A stretch of 54,527 bases of DNA from positions 1-54,527 of the forward strand of contig CAJOLL010000005.1 in NCBI GenBank assembly GCA_905235455.1. The letters run 5' to 3'. This stretch comes from an uncultured Clostridia bacterium (GTDB taxonomy: Bacteria; Bacillota; Clostridia; Saccharofermentanales; Saccharofermentanaceae). The position numbers and the translations under genes are program-made. This document shows, in pieces, positions 34,538 to 43,652 of the stretch. Below the pieces are notes generated by a model. That model was not told where the DNA came from, did not search any database, and saw only the letters and a program-made list of their open reading frames with translations. How positions within the stretch are numbered: position 1 is the first letter of the stretch; each line of letters begins with the position of its first letter.

Positions 34538-36709
34538 TCAGCCGTTCTGGTCATCCGGATTTTGCGGATTGTCATTTTCATGATTGGCATTCGGGTCATC
34601 CTGCGGTGGCGTTGGCGGCACCGGTGTAGGAGTCGGTGTCGGTACCGGTGTCGGTGTCGGAGCAGGAGTCGGTGTCGGAGTCACAGTAGGAACCGGCGAA
34701 GGCGTCGGAACAGGTTCAAACACGGCCGTCAAAGTAACATCCATTGCAGGCATCGCAAATGTATATGTCGCGTTATAGCTGACAGGGACATTGGATGCAT
34801 CGACCCATGCGATAAACTGATATCCGATACTTGGAACGGCAGAAATCGTTACCGCTGAGTTCTCAGGATAGATCTGCGCCCCGGATACGGAACCGGAACC
34901 CTGATAATTCAGGATAACGTTAAATCCGATCACTTCCGGAGTAGGTGTCGGAGTTCCTCCTCGAGCCACATCCTCTGCATTTCCTACATAGATCCGTATC
35001 GAAGACTTTCTCTGTACTTTTGTCCCCGGAGCCGGGTCGGTAAGCATGACATACAGATCCTTGTCCTCAAGATTCTGCTCGGCAAGCTCAGGACTGATCT
35101 CAATTGTACCCAGTACGAGATCTGCCTCATCGATCATCTGTTTGGCCGTTTCAAGATCCTGCTTCAGAATATTTGGAACTTCACTCTCCGTAGACTGACG
35201 GCTGAAAATGATCAGGATCTCTTCACCCGGTTTCACGAGAGTCCCGGCACTCGGCTCGGTGCGGATAACAAGACCCGGTTCAACCTCATCATTGATCTCA
35301 GGGCGAACCATGACATCATATCCGTTCTTCTTCAAGGTATCAAAAGCATCTTCATATTTCATTCCGGAATAATCCGACAGTTCAACGGCGCCGGGAGTCT
35401 TACTTACCGTAAGCACAAGCACATTGACCGAACTGTTATTCTTCATTTCCATTCCGGGAGCAATGCTCTGCTTAACAACGATACCGTCCGCACAATCGTT
35501 TCGTACCTCATATTCGATCTGATATGTCGTAAAATTGTGATCCTTAAAGTCGGTCTGCACCTCAACGATCGTCTTTCCGACATAATCCTGAACAACAAAG
35601 ACGCTCTGTGTTTCCTGCTTTACAGACTTTTTCAGCGTATCGGTGACGAGATATGTCAGACCGATCAGAATACCGATGATCAGGACAATGATCACACCAA
35701 CGATCACATTATCTTTCCATCTTGATCTTCTTCTCGTCTTGATGGAACGCTCGATATCCTTTAGTTTTCCGTAATTCGGCTCCTGACGGATCGCCGAAGT
35801 CACACCGGCCGTGTCGGCAGGTTCTTTTGGCGTATCAACAGTCGTATCTACGATACCGAAGGAACCGTTCGGATCGACCATCAGGGCATCAAGCTCCGTG
35901 ACCATATCCCGAATCGATTTATAACGAAGTTTCGGGTCTTTCTGCATCGCTTTTTGAATGATCGCATCCAGACCCTGCGGGATTCCCGGAACAAAATTAG
36001 AAGCATACGGAACAGGCTCCTGAAGATGCTTTACGGCGATCGCTACGGAGTTTTCTCCATCGAAAGGAACTCGTCCGGTAACCATCTCGAAAAGAGTAAC
36101 ACCCAGAGAGTAAATATCCGAACTCGGGCTGACGATACCGCCTCTGGCCTGTTCGGGAGAAAAATAGTGAACTGAGCCGAGCGCTCCGCCGGAAGTGAGA
36201 GTGATCGTGTGATTGGTAGACGCATGCGCAATACCAAAGTCCGTCACCTTAGCGATACGGTCACGGGTAATGAGGATATTGTGCGGTTTTACGTCACGGT
36301 GAACGATACCGTTCTGATGTGCGGTATCAAGTGCCATACCTACCTGGATGAGGATCGGGACAGCGACTTTCCAGTCAAGATGGCCGTTTTGCAGGATCAT
36401 GTCTTTAACGGTGATACCCTCGACATATTCCTGGACCATGTAACGGATATTTCCTTCCTGTCCGACACCGAATACATGTACGATATTGGCATGTGAAAGC
36501 GATGAAGCCGCTTTTGCCTCGGTATCAAAGCGTTTGATAAATTCAGGGTTGGTAGCAAATTCCTGTTTCAGGATCTTAATGGCCACATTCATGCCGGACG
36601 AAAGGTCAGTTGCCAGATAAACATCCGCCATACCGCCGCTGCCGATCAGTTTGATGACACGGTATCTGCCGCCTAAGATCATGCCCTCAGGGCTTACTGT
36701 CGTACTCAT
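34538..36709 (-). CDS. pknB: PASTA-domain Ser/Thr protein kinase with C-terminal InlB-like repeat
   Basis: PrkC/PknB-type kinase that senses cell-wall muropeptides outside and phosphorylates division, wall and translation proteins inside. The 723-residue product has a kinase domain (about 15-275) with GSGGMADVYL, K45, HRD at 137-139 and DFG at 157-159; a basic juxtamembrane stretch; one membrane helix (334-355); and about three PASTA repeats (about 372-580). Less usual is a divergent InlB B-repeat-like module (about 595-667, ending MPAMDVTLTAVFEP), then a Pro/Thr tail (about 668-700) and an Asn/Asp-rich end. Its ATG overlaps prpC by four bases. The tail may reach into the wall. Confidence 0.96.
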   Translation of the reverse strand: MSTTVSPEGMILGGRYRVIKLIGSGGMADVYLATDLSSGMNVAIKILKQEFATNPEFIKRFDTEAKAASSLSHANIVHVFGVGQEGNIRYMVQEYVEGITVKDMILQNGHLDWKVAVPILIQVGMALDTAHQNGIVHRDVKPHNILITRDRIAKVTDFGIAHASTNHTITLTSGGALGSVHYFSPEQARGGIVSPSSDIYSLGVTLFEMVTGRVPFDGENSVAIAVKHLQEPVPYASNFVPGIPQGLDAIIQKAMQKDPKLRYKSIRDMVTELDALMVDPNGSFGIVDTTVDTPKEPADTAGVTSAIRQEPNYGKLKDIERSIKTRRRSRWKDNVIVGVIIVLIIGILIGLTYLVTDTLKKSVKQETQSVFVVQDYVGKTIVEVQTDFKDHNFTTYQIEYEVRNDCADGIVVKQSIAPGMEMKNNSSVNVLVLTVSKTPGAVELSDYSGMKYEDAFDTLKKNGYDVMVRPEINDEVEPGLVIRTEPSAGTLVKPGEEILIIFSRQSTESEVPNILKQDLETAKQMIDEADLVLGTIEISPELAEQNLEDKDLYVMLTDPAPGTKVQRKSSIRIYVGNAEDVARGGTPTPTPEVIGFNVILNYQGSGSVSGAQIYPENSAVTISAVPSIGYQFIAWVDASNVPVSYNATYTFAMPAMDVTLTAVFEPVPTPSPVPTVTPTPTPAPTPTPVPTPTPTPVPPTPPQDDPNANHENDNPQNPDDQNG

Positions 36710-37461
36710 TGTTTCTCCTTGTTCTTACGGATCTCGGTCTCAACCAAGATCATCGATATATTGTCCGGGGCACCTGCCGCATTTGCCAGGTCTCGAAGGA
36801 GCTGCATGCAATAATTCAGATCCTTATGCTTCCGCAGCACCGCCCGTATCGTTTTATCTTCTACACAGCCATAAAGACCATCTGAACATAAAAGTATAAC
36901 ATCTCCGTTGCCGATTTCAACTGAAAACGTGTCAGGCTTGACATATTCATTGACACCGAGAGAACGGAGAAGCACATGTCTCTTCGGATGCGTCTTAGCT
37001 TCCTCCTCTGTGATCATGCCTTTTTCGATCATTCTCTGGACAAGCGTATGATCTGTCGTAAGCCTCTTCATGCGTTGTCCGTGCAGGTGATACGCGCGGC
37101 AATCCCCGATGTGGGAAATATACAGTTTCTTATCACGGATCACGGCCACGAGAAGCGTCGTGCCCATGCCGCGATAACGAAAACTTCCCAGTGAAGCCAA
37201 GTATACTTTTACATTGGCTTTTTCAAGGGTAAACGTAAGAAGTTTCAGGAGTTTCTGGTCATCATCGGCTTCAAAGAGATAATCGTTGAGAGACTGTTCG
37301 ACATATTCGACCGCGGTCCTGCTGGCAAGCTCGCCTGCCGCATGACCGCCCATGCCGTCCGCGATGACGAAACACTCGTCTTTACCTACGGAAAACACAG
37401 AAAGGCAATCTTCATTATTGGTGCGTACCAGACCTTTGTCGGATACACTGACTACTTTCAT
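36706..37461 (-). CDS. prpC: PP2C-type protein phosphatase
   Basis: Metal-dependent Ser/Thr phosphatase opposing the adjacent PASTA kinase. The 251-residue catalytic domain shows RTNNEDCL (E17, D18), IADGMGGHAAGELAS with metal ligand D35, HIGDCRAYHL, LLCSDGLYGCV and the final ANAAGAPDNISMILV. Start overlaps the rlmN stop by four bases and its stop overlaps the pknB start, so kinase and phosphatase are coupled in translation. Confidence 0.97.
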   Translation of the reverse strand: MKVVSVSDKGLVRTNNEDCLSVFSVGKDECFVIADGMGGHAAGELASRTAVEYVEQSLNDYLFEADDDQKLLKLLTFTLEKANVKVYLASLGSFRYRGMGTTLLVAVIRDKKLYISHIGDCRAYHLHGQRMKRLTTDHTLVQRMIEKGMITEEEAKTHPKRHVLLRSLGVNEYVKPDTFSVEIGNGDVILLCSDGLYGCVEDKTIRAVLRKHKDLNYCMQLLRDLANAAGAPDNISMILVETEIRKNKEKQ

Positions 37462-38498
37462 GTCTCTTTCTTCTCCTGCATGCCTCTGCGCAACTGACCA
37501 CAGGCTGCCATGATGTCGGTACCCATCTCTCTTCGGAGCGTTACCGTCATGCCGTTCTTCTCAAGCAAGTCCTGGAATGCACGTACCGATCCGGGCCTGC
37601 TTCTTCGAAAAGGACTGCCGTCGAATTCATTGGCAGCGATCAAATTGATATGGCAGTGGATCCCTTTAAGCACTTTGCAGAGTTCTCTTGCACACTCCGG
37701 AGTGTCATTGACTCCGTCGAAAAGAGAGTATTCAAAAGTGATCCTTCGGTTTGTATTTTTTTCATATTCACGGCAAGCGCCGAGCAGTTCCGAAAGACTG
37801 TATTTATTTGCGATCGGCATGATGCTCTTACGAAGCTCGTCATTCGGAGCATGAAGCGAAACCGAGAGATTCACCTGCATATCTATCAAAGAAAATTGTA
37901 TCATTTGAGGTACAAGTCCGCAAGTTGAGACCGTGATGTGTCTAGCGCCTAAATTCAGCCCTTTTTCATCATTTGCAAGGCGCAGGAACCCGATCAGTTC
38001 CTCATAGTTGTCGAAAGGTTCTCCGATGCCCATAACTACTACGCTGTGGATCCTTTCACCTGCAAAAGAACCTGCCAGGAGCACCTGCCCCAGCATTTCC
38101 CCTCGCGTAAGCGAGCGTCCGAAGCCCGCATGCGCTGACGCACAGAAGCGGCAGCCCATCTTGCATCCGGCCTGGGAGGAAATACAGATCGAAAGGCCTG
38201 TCTTACAGCGCATCAGGACCGTCTCGACACAGTGACCGTCAAAAAGACGGAAAACAAACTTCTGCGTTCCGTCGATCTCGGAAATCAGGTGCTTTTCGAT
38301 ACTCATGCTGTCGGTGATGAAATCCTCACGGATCGCATTTTTGATCTCCTGAGGCACATTCGACATTTTCGTCATATCAAAAACGCCCTTGCTGTACCAG
38401 GAAAAGACCTGGGAAGCACGGAACTTCGGATAAGATCTTTCTTTCATATAAGCTTCCCAATCAGAAAGATTCAGGTCAAGCACAAACTTTTTGTCCAT
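37458..38498 (-). CDS. rlmN: 23S rRNA (adenine2503-C2)-methyltransferase
   Basis: Radical SAM enzyme that methylates A2503 of 23S rRNA and A37 of some tRNAs. The 346-residue product has the cluster motif GCKMGCRFC (C112, C116, C119), GEPFDNYEEL, and the late cysteine region DIMAACGQLR holding the methylated catalytic cysteine. Its start shares one base with the rsmB stop (TGATG), and it overlaps prpC by four bases. Confidence 0.98.
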   Translation of the reverse strand: MDKKFVLDLNLSDWEAYMKERSYPKFRASQVFSWYSKGVFDMTKMSNVPQEIKNAIREDFITDSMSIEKHLISEIDGTQKFVFRLFDGHCVETVLMRCKTGLSICISSQAGCKMGCRFCASAHAGFGRSLTRGEMLGQVLLAGSFAGERIHSVVVMGIGEPFDNYEELIGFLRLANDEKGLNLGARHITVSTCGLVPQMIQFSLIDMQVNLSVSLHAPNDELRKSIMPIANKYSLSELLGACREYEKNTNRRITFEYSLFDGVNDTPECARELCKVLKGIHCHINLIAANEFDGSPFRRSRPGSVRAFQDLLEKNGMTVTLRREMGTDIMAACGQLRRGMQEKKET

Positions 38499-39874
38499 CA
38501 GGATCTCCTCCTCATTTTTGCGATAAAGAACCCATCCATGCCTTCTTCGTCGGGAAGGATGGTCATCTTCCCTTTTTTACTTTGCAGTAGAAGTCTCGGA
38601 TTGGAAAGAAGATCGGGCGGAAGCTTATCGTCAAACGGTACACACTCGAAATCAGGATGCGTGTTAAGAAATGCATCGATCCTGTTCTCATTCTCATTCG
38701 GATTGATCGTACATGTGCTGTAGATCAGGAATCCGCCCCGTTTCACGCGCAGACAGCTGTTTTCCAGAATGCTCTCCTGGACTTCCTGAAGCGCCTGCAT
38801 CTTTTCATAGGTCATGGAAAGCCGGATATCCGGTTTTCGGTGAAGAAGCCCGAGTCCGCTGCAAGGCACATCGCAAAGGACCAGATCATACTCGATCAAA
38901 AGTTTTTCTTTTTCCTCTCTTAAGTATGTGCAGTCATAGTGCAATGTCGATATGATCGAAAGGCCCAGTCTTTGCGCTGTTTCATCGACCATTTTCAAAC
39001 GTATATCGCTGGCATCCAGCGCATCGATATGTCCTTCGTTATTCATCATTTCCGCAAGATGCGCGGTCTTACCGCCCGGCGCACTGCAGGTATCCAGTAC
39101 CGACCAGCCCTTTTCCGGAGCGGCCACGAATCCTACAAGCATGGCTGAAAGGCTCTGTACAGAAAACAAACCGTTTTTGTACGCGGCAGCATCGGAAATG
39201 TCCATTCGGTTGCCCGGAATATCCAAAGCCTCGGGAACGATCGGATCCAATGCCGCCCGGATCCCGGTCTTTTGAAGTTCGCCGATCAGTTCTTCTGTTT
39301 TCTTCACGCGAAAAGCATTCGGTCGGATCGTCATTTCGGGGATCTGAAGGAATGCTTCCATGATCTTCTCGGCTTTTTCTTTGCCGTACCACTTAATCAG
39401 ACAGCCTGCGATCTCGCTTTTAAGAGAAAACCGCACATCTGCTTTTTTCGCGGGGATCTTTTCTAATGCATGTTCTCCCTCCGAAGAAAGCTTGCGAAGT
39501 ATGGCATTCACCATACTTTCCGCACCTTTCGGGCAAACCTTTCGGGCAAGATCGACAGTTGCGGAAACCGCCGCATAGTCTTTTACTCCATACGCGAAAA
39601 GCACCTGCCAGGCGCCCATGCGCAGACATGTTCTGACGGAGGGATCAAGCGCAGACAGGTCCTTTTTCAGATATGGAACCAAAAGATGATCGATCGTATA
39701 GATCCTCGTAATGGTCCCGTATACCATGGCCGTCACAAAGGATCTTTCTTTCTCATTAAGAGAAGAACCGGATAATTCCTGTTTCAGGACAAGATTGGAA
39801 TAGCCCCGGTTTTCCAGGACTTCCAGCAGACAGAGGTATGCCGTGTTTCTGGCTTCGTCCTGCTTAGGTTGCAT
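38498..39874 (-). CDS. rsmB: 16S rRNA (cytosine967-C5)-methyltransferase
   Basis: Methylates C967 of 16S rRNA. The 458-residue product has an N-terminal NusB-like RNA-binding domain (about 1-140) and a C-terminal Rossmann methyltransferase domain: LDTCSAPGGKTAHLAEMM, CDVPCSGLGLLHRKPDIR and the catalytic cysteine in YSTCTINPNENE. The ATG shares one base with the fmt stop codon (TAATG), and it leads into rlmN in the same manner. Confidence 0.98.
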   Translation of the reverse strand: MQPKQDEARNTAYLCLLEVLENRGYSNLVLKQELSGSSLNEKERSFVTAMVYGTITRIYTIDHLLVPYLKKDLSALDPSVRTCLRMGAWQVLFAYGVKDYAAVSATVDLARKVCPKGAESMVNAILRKLSSEGEHALEKIPAKKADVRFSLKSEIAGCLIKWYGKEKAEKIMEAFLQIPEMTIRPNAFRVKKTEELIGELQKTGIRAALDPIVPEALDIPGNRMDISDAAAYKNGLFSVQSLSAMLVGFVAAPEKGWSVLDTCSAPGGKTAHLAEMMNNEGHIDALDASDIRLKMVDETAQRLGLSIISTLHYDCTYLREEKEKLLIEYDLVLCDVPCSGLGLLHRKPDIRLSMTYEKMQALQEVQESILENSCLRVKRGGFLIYSTCTINPNENENRIDAFLNTHPDFECVPFDDKLPPDLLSNPRLLLQSKKGKMTILPDEEGMDGFFIAKMRRRS

Positions 39875-40836
39875 TATTCTTCGTCCTCCATCTTCGCGCC
39901 GGTCTCAAAATTGTGCGCACAGTCAATGGCCTTCATCCTCTTTCCGGATGCCGGCTGGACTTCAAGAAGCAGAATCGGCTTATCTTTACACATTACGGCA
40001 AGAGTTCCTTTTCTGCCATAAAGGACAGTGCCCGGTACCGGCTCACCGTTTTGTTCACGATAATTCGAAAGGATAGCATCGTCTGATGCCACCTCGGCAT
40101 CATAGATCTTGAGTTTTCCGCCCTTCCACAGGGTCGAAGCACCCGGCCAGGAGGAAAGTGCACGGATCTTGGCACAGATGGAAGATGCCGAATTATTCCA
40201 GGAGATCTTTCCCTGGTCTTTCGTGATCGGCGGCGACATCGTCGCTTCCTCGCTGTTTTGCGGTACCGGCTTTACGGAACCGTCGATATATCCGGGAAGT
40301 GTCTTGATCAGAAGATCCGCACCGAGATCGGCGAGTTTCGCCATCAGTTCATGGGTGTGGATCCGATTGCCGATAACGATATCGCCCTGTGTCAGGATAT
40401 CGCCTGTATCCATTCCTGCATCCATCTTCATGATGGTAATACCGGTCTTTTCGTCTTCATTTAAGATCGCCCACTGCACAGGAGCGGCACCTCTGTATTT
40501 TGGAAGCAGAGAGCCGTGTACATTGACGCAGCCGTATTTCGGCAAGTCAAGCATTACCTGAGGCAGGATCTTACCATAAGCCGCCGTGATGATCAGATCC
40601 GGCTCGTAAGATTTTACTTTTTCGAGAGCTTCTTCCGTACGAAGGGAATTTGGCTGCCAGACTTCGATGCCGTTTTTCTCAGCTTCGACTTTTGCCGGAG
40701 GCGGAGTAAGGATCATCTTTCGTCCGACCGGCTTATCCGGCCGGGTCACGACAAGGACCACCTCATAGTTTTCCTTGATAAGACGTGAAAGCACTGTCGC
40801 CGCAAGTTCCGGCGTTCCCATGAAAATGATGCGCAT
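39874..40836 (-). CDS. fmt: Methionyl-tRNA formyltransferase
   Basis: Formylates initiator Met-tRNA. The 320-residue product starts MRIIFMGTPELAATVL, the family N-terminus, and contains VVTRPDKPVGR, the catalytic region YGKILPQ, CVNVHGSLLPKYRGAAPVQW with the key His, and MDAGMDTGDIL. I use the ATG at 40834-40836, one base after the def stop, rather than an upstream ATG inside def. Paired with def, as in most bacteria. Confidence 0.98.
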   Translation of the reverse strand: MRIIFMGTPELAATVLSRLIKENYEVVLVVTRPDKPVGRKMILTPPPAKVEAEKNGIEVWQPNSLRTEEALEKVKSYEPDLIITAAYGKILPQVMLDLPKYGCVNVHGSLLPKYRGAAPVQWAILNEDEKTGITIMKMDAGMDTGDILTQGDIVIGNRIHTHELMAKLADLGADLLIKTLPGYIDGSVKPVPQNSEEATMSPPITKDQGKISWNNSASSICAKIRALSSWPGASTLWKGGKLKIYDAEVASDDAILSNYREQNGEPVPGTVLYGRKGTLAVMCKDKPILLLEVQPASGKRMKAIDCAHNFETGAKMEDEE

Positions 40837-40837
40837 A

Positions 40838-41335
40838 TTACTCTTCTTCCTCTTCCGCTTCCAATTCCGCAAGTTGCTCTTCGGTCAATTCAACGACCTT
40901 ATCGATGAAGAGGATACCGTCGAGATGATCATATTCATGGCAGATGCAGATCGCAAGAAGACCGGTCGCTTCCAGTTCAAACCACTCGCCGTTTCTGTTC
41001 TGGGCGCGTACGCGGATGCGTTCCGGACGTTCTACATAGCCGTTTTTCCCAGGGCAGGATAGGCATCCCTCCGGATAAAGCGTAGATCCTTCTCTTTCGA
41101 GGATCTCCGGATTGATGAATTCGAGTTTGCCGTTTTCATCTCCGACGTCAACGACAAAGATACGGCGAAGGATACCGACCTGTACGGCGGCAATTCCGAT
41201 ACCGCGGTTATCAAGATACATAGTCTCTGCCATATCATCGAGCAGAGTTGCAAGTTTACTGTCAAATTTTTCTACGGGACGAGAGATCTTCCGAAGGATC
41301 GGATCACCGTCAATAACGATTTCACGCAATGCCAT
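40838..41335 (-). CDS. def: Peptide deformylase
   Basis: Removes the N-formyl group from new proteins using a bound metal ion. The 165-residue product has the three motifs: GIGIAAVQVG (45-54), EGCLSCPG with metal ligand C91, and HEYDHLDG with H133, E134 and H137. A Glu-rich tail closes the protein. GAGGTGA lies upstream of the ATG. Confidence 0.98.
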   Translation of the reverse strand: MALREIVIDGDPILRKISRPVEKFDSKLATLLDDMAETMYLDNRGIGIAAVQVGILRRIFVVDVGDENGKLEFINPEILEREGSTLYPEGCLSCPGKNGYVERPERIRVRAQNRNGEWFELEATGLLAICICHEYDHLDGILFIDKVVELTEEQLAELEAEEEEE

Positions 41336-41373
41336 GATTCATCACCTCAAGTAAAATGATTAGCCAATCTATT

Positions 41374-43617
41374 TTACCACATTGCGTCGATATCTACAGC
41401 GATAGAATAGCCATATCCGGCATATGCCTGCTGAAGTTTCATAAACCCGTCGGAAAGAAGCCCCTTATTCTTTGCTCTTACCACGATCTGGTATCTGTAT
41501 CTGTTCAGAAGCTTGGGAATACCTGCGGGGCAAGGTCCCAGGATGATCATGTCATCTTTGAGATTGACCGACATCTCCTTAAGCGTTTCGGCGACCATAT
41601 TGGCCTGCATCGCGCATACCTGTTCATTTTCATGCGTGATCATGATGCCGCCGATGGCTTTAAACGGCGGATAAGAAAGCTGCTCTCTGTATTTGATCTC
41701 GGATTCGAAGAATTTCTCATAATCCTGAGATGCCGCATACGCAAAGATCTCGGATTCCGGAAACACCGTCTGAACGAACACCTGTCCGGAAACACTTCCT
41801 CTTCCCGCACGCCCGCTGATCTGTGCCAGTAATTGAAAAGCTCTTTCCCTTGCTCTGTAGTCACTCTGCCACAGCACACTGTCTGCCCCAAGCACTCCAA
41901 CGACAGAGACCTTCGGGAAATCATGGCCTTTGGCGATCATCTGCGTGCCGACAAGGATATCCGCTTCGTGATCCCGGAATGCGCGAAGGATCTTCTCATG
42001 AGCTCCGCGGCAGGAAGTCGTATCCTGATCCATTCGAAGGACCTTTGCCTGCGGGAAATCTTCAGATACCCAGTCTTCCAGCTTCTGAACGCCGTCTCCG
42101 CGGATCGCAAGATACTCACTTTGACAGGTAGGACATACTTGCGGCATCGGAATGACCTTTCCGCAATAGTGACAGATCAGCATCTTATGTTTGCCCATGG
42201 TCTTCGTATGCAGTGTCATCGGAACATCACAGTCCGTACACCGGATCATTTCCCGGCAGAATGTGCAATAAACATTCTGGGAAAAGCCTCTTCTGTTAAG
42301 AAGCAGCATGATCTGTTCCCCTCGCGAAAGCGCATCTTTCATGGCTGTATAGAGCTTGCGGCTTAAAATCGAACGGTTTGAAGCCGCAAGTTCTTTTTGC
42401 ATATCGATAATCTCCACCTTCGGAAGTTCAGCGCCGCTGACCGCCCGGTTTGAAAGTTTAAGCAGCGTCATATAACCGAGTTTTGCCGCGTAGTACGTCT
42501 CCACGGAAGGAGTTGCCGAGCCGAGCAGAAGCTTGATCCCGGCTTTTCTGGCGCGGAACCTTGCCACATCCCGGGCCGAATAGCGCAGCATGGTATCCGC
42601 CTTATAAGAACCATCATGCTCTTCGTCCAGGATAATGAGCTTTAAGTTTTGTATCGGCGCAAAAACAGCAGACCTTGCTCCGACAACGATATCTACTTCG
42701 CCCTTTTGGATCTTCTTCCAGGAATCATAGCGTTCTTTTGCCGTCATGCGGCTGTGAAGCACCGCTATGCGGTTCGGAAAATGCGCCCTTATTCGGGCAA
42801 CAGTCTGCGGAGTAAGAGAGATTTCCGGGACAAGATAGAGGACACTTCCGCCTTCGTTCAATATTTTCTCCGTAATACGAAGATATACTTCTGTTTTACC
42901 GGAACCCGTCACACCGAAAAGAAGGAATTCTTTATTCCCTTCGGCCGTGATCACGGCATCAACCGCCGCCTGCTGCTCCGCGTTTAAAGTGATCTCCGAC
43001 TTTTGAACCTCCGGGATTTCCTCTTCGCCTCTACTCTTTTCCGAAAGTTCTTCTGCCGAGAACTTCACGGAACGTATCTTCACGAGTCCGTTTTTGGCAA
43101 GCGTATCGATCGGGGACCTGCTGATCGACAGTTCCTGCATCAGATCGGAAAGTGTCATTTCCTCAACATCGAGAAGCCATTCCAACGCCCGGATCTGCTG
43201 GATCGAACCGACGGATTCACTCTCAAGGGCCTCTTTGGCTTTTTCTTCCGACTCGATCGATACGGTAAGCTGGGATCTTCCCGTACGCTTTGTCACCAGG
43301 GCCGGCACCATCTGATGCATCGCAGAGCCGTAAGTGCATGCATAGCGCTTGACGACAAATTTCAACAGATCGAGTTGCTCGGCATTTAATACCGGCTCTT
43401 CTTCGACAAGCGAATCAATATACTTAAGTTTCGCGCTTGAATCCGATGACTCTTTCAGTTTCAGGATCAGTGCCACCTCGGCACGGTTTCCCCTTCCGAA
43501 AAGCACCCGCACATACTGACCTGCCCGAACTTTACTTTCCAGTTCTTCGGGAACGATATAGTCATAACACTTATTTGTCTGCCATACGCAATCGCGCAGG
43601 ACGACTTCGGCGATCAT
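41374..43617 (-). CDS. priA: Primosomal protein N', replication restart helicase
   Basis: 3'-5' helicase that reloads the replisome at stalled forks. The 747-residue product has the N-terminal DNA-binding domain, Walker A GVTGSGKTEVYL, the DEEH box in LDEEHDGSYK, the zinc cysteines CTFCREMIRCTDC and CHYCGKVIPMPQVCPTC between helicase lobes, and ISGRAGRG. AAAGGAG precedes the ATG. It follows polC by 35 bases and opens the def-to-thiN block. Confidence 0.98.
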   Translation of the reverse strand: MIAEVVLRDCVWQTNKCYDYIVPEELESKVRAGQYVRVLFGRGNRAEVALILKLKESSDSSAKLKYIDSLVEEEPVLNAEQLDLLKFVVKRYACTYGSAMHQMVPALVTKRTGRSQLTVSIESEEKAKEALESESVGSIQQIRALEWLLDVEEMTLSDLMQELSISRSPIDTLAKNGLVKIRSVKFSAEELSEKSRGEEEIPEVQKSEITLNAEQQAAVDAVITAEGNKEFLLFGVTGSGKTEVYLRITEKILNEGGSVLYLVPEISLTPQTVARIRAHFPNRIAVLHSRMTAKERYDSWKKIQKGEVDIVVGARSAVFAPIQNLKLIILDEEHDGSYKADTMLRYSARDVARFRARKAGIKLLLGSATPSVETYYAAKLGYMTLLKLSNRAVSGAELPKVEIIDMQKELAASNRSILSRKLYTAMKDALSRGEQIMLLLNRRGFSQNVYCTFCREMIRCTDCDVPMTLHTKTMGKHKMLICHYCGKVIPMPQVCPTCQSEYLAIRGDGVQKLEDWVSEDFPQAKVLRMDQDTTSCRGAHEKILRAFRDHEADILVGTQMIAKGHDFPKVSVVGVLGADSVLWQSDYRARERAFQLLAQISGRAGRGSVSGQVFVQTVFPESEIFAYAASQDYEKFFESEIKYREQLSYPPFKAIGGIMITHENEQVCAMQANMVAETLKEMSVNLKDDMIILGPCPAGIPKLLNRYRYQIVVRAKNKGLLSDGFMKLQQAYAGYGYSIAVDIDAMW

Positions 43618-43652
43618 GCGGTCTCCTTTCGCATCATATATATTATCGGTAT

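Noticed and set aside
34584-34778. GGTGTCGG-type short tandem repeats that look like a minisatellite or small CRISPR-like array
   Set aside because: They encode the Thr-Pro tail of the PASTA kinase in frame. There are no spacers and no repeat of constant length.
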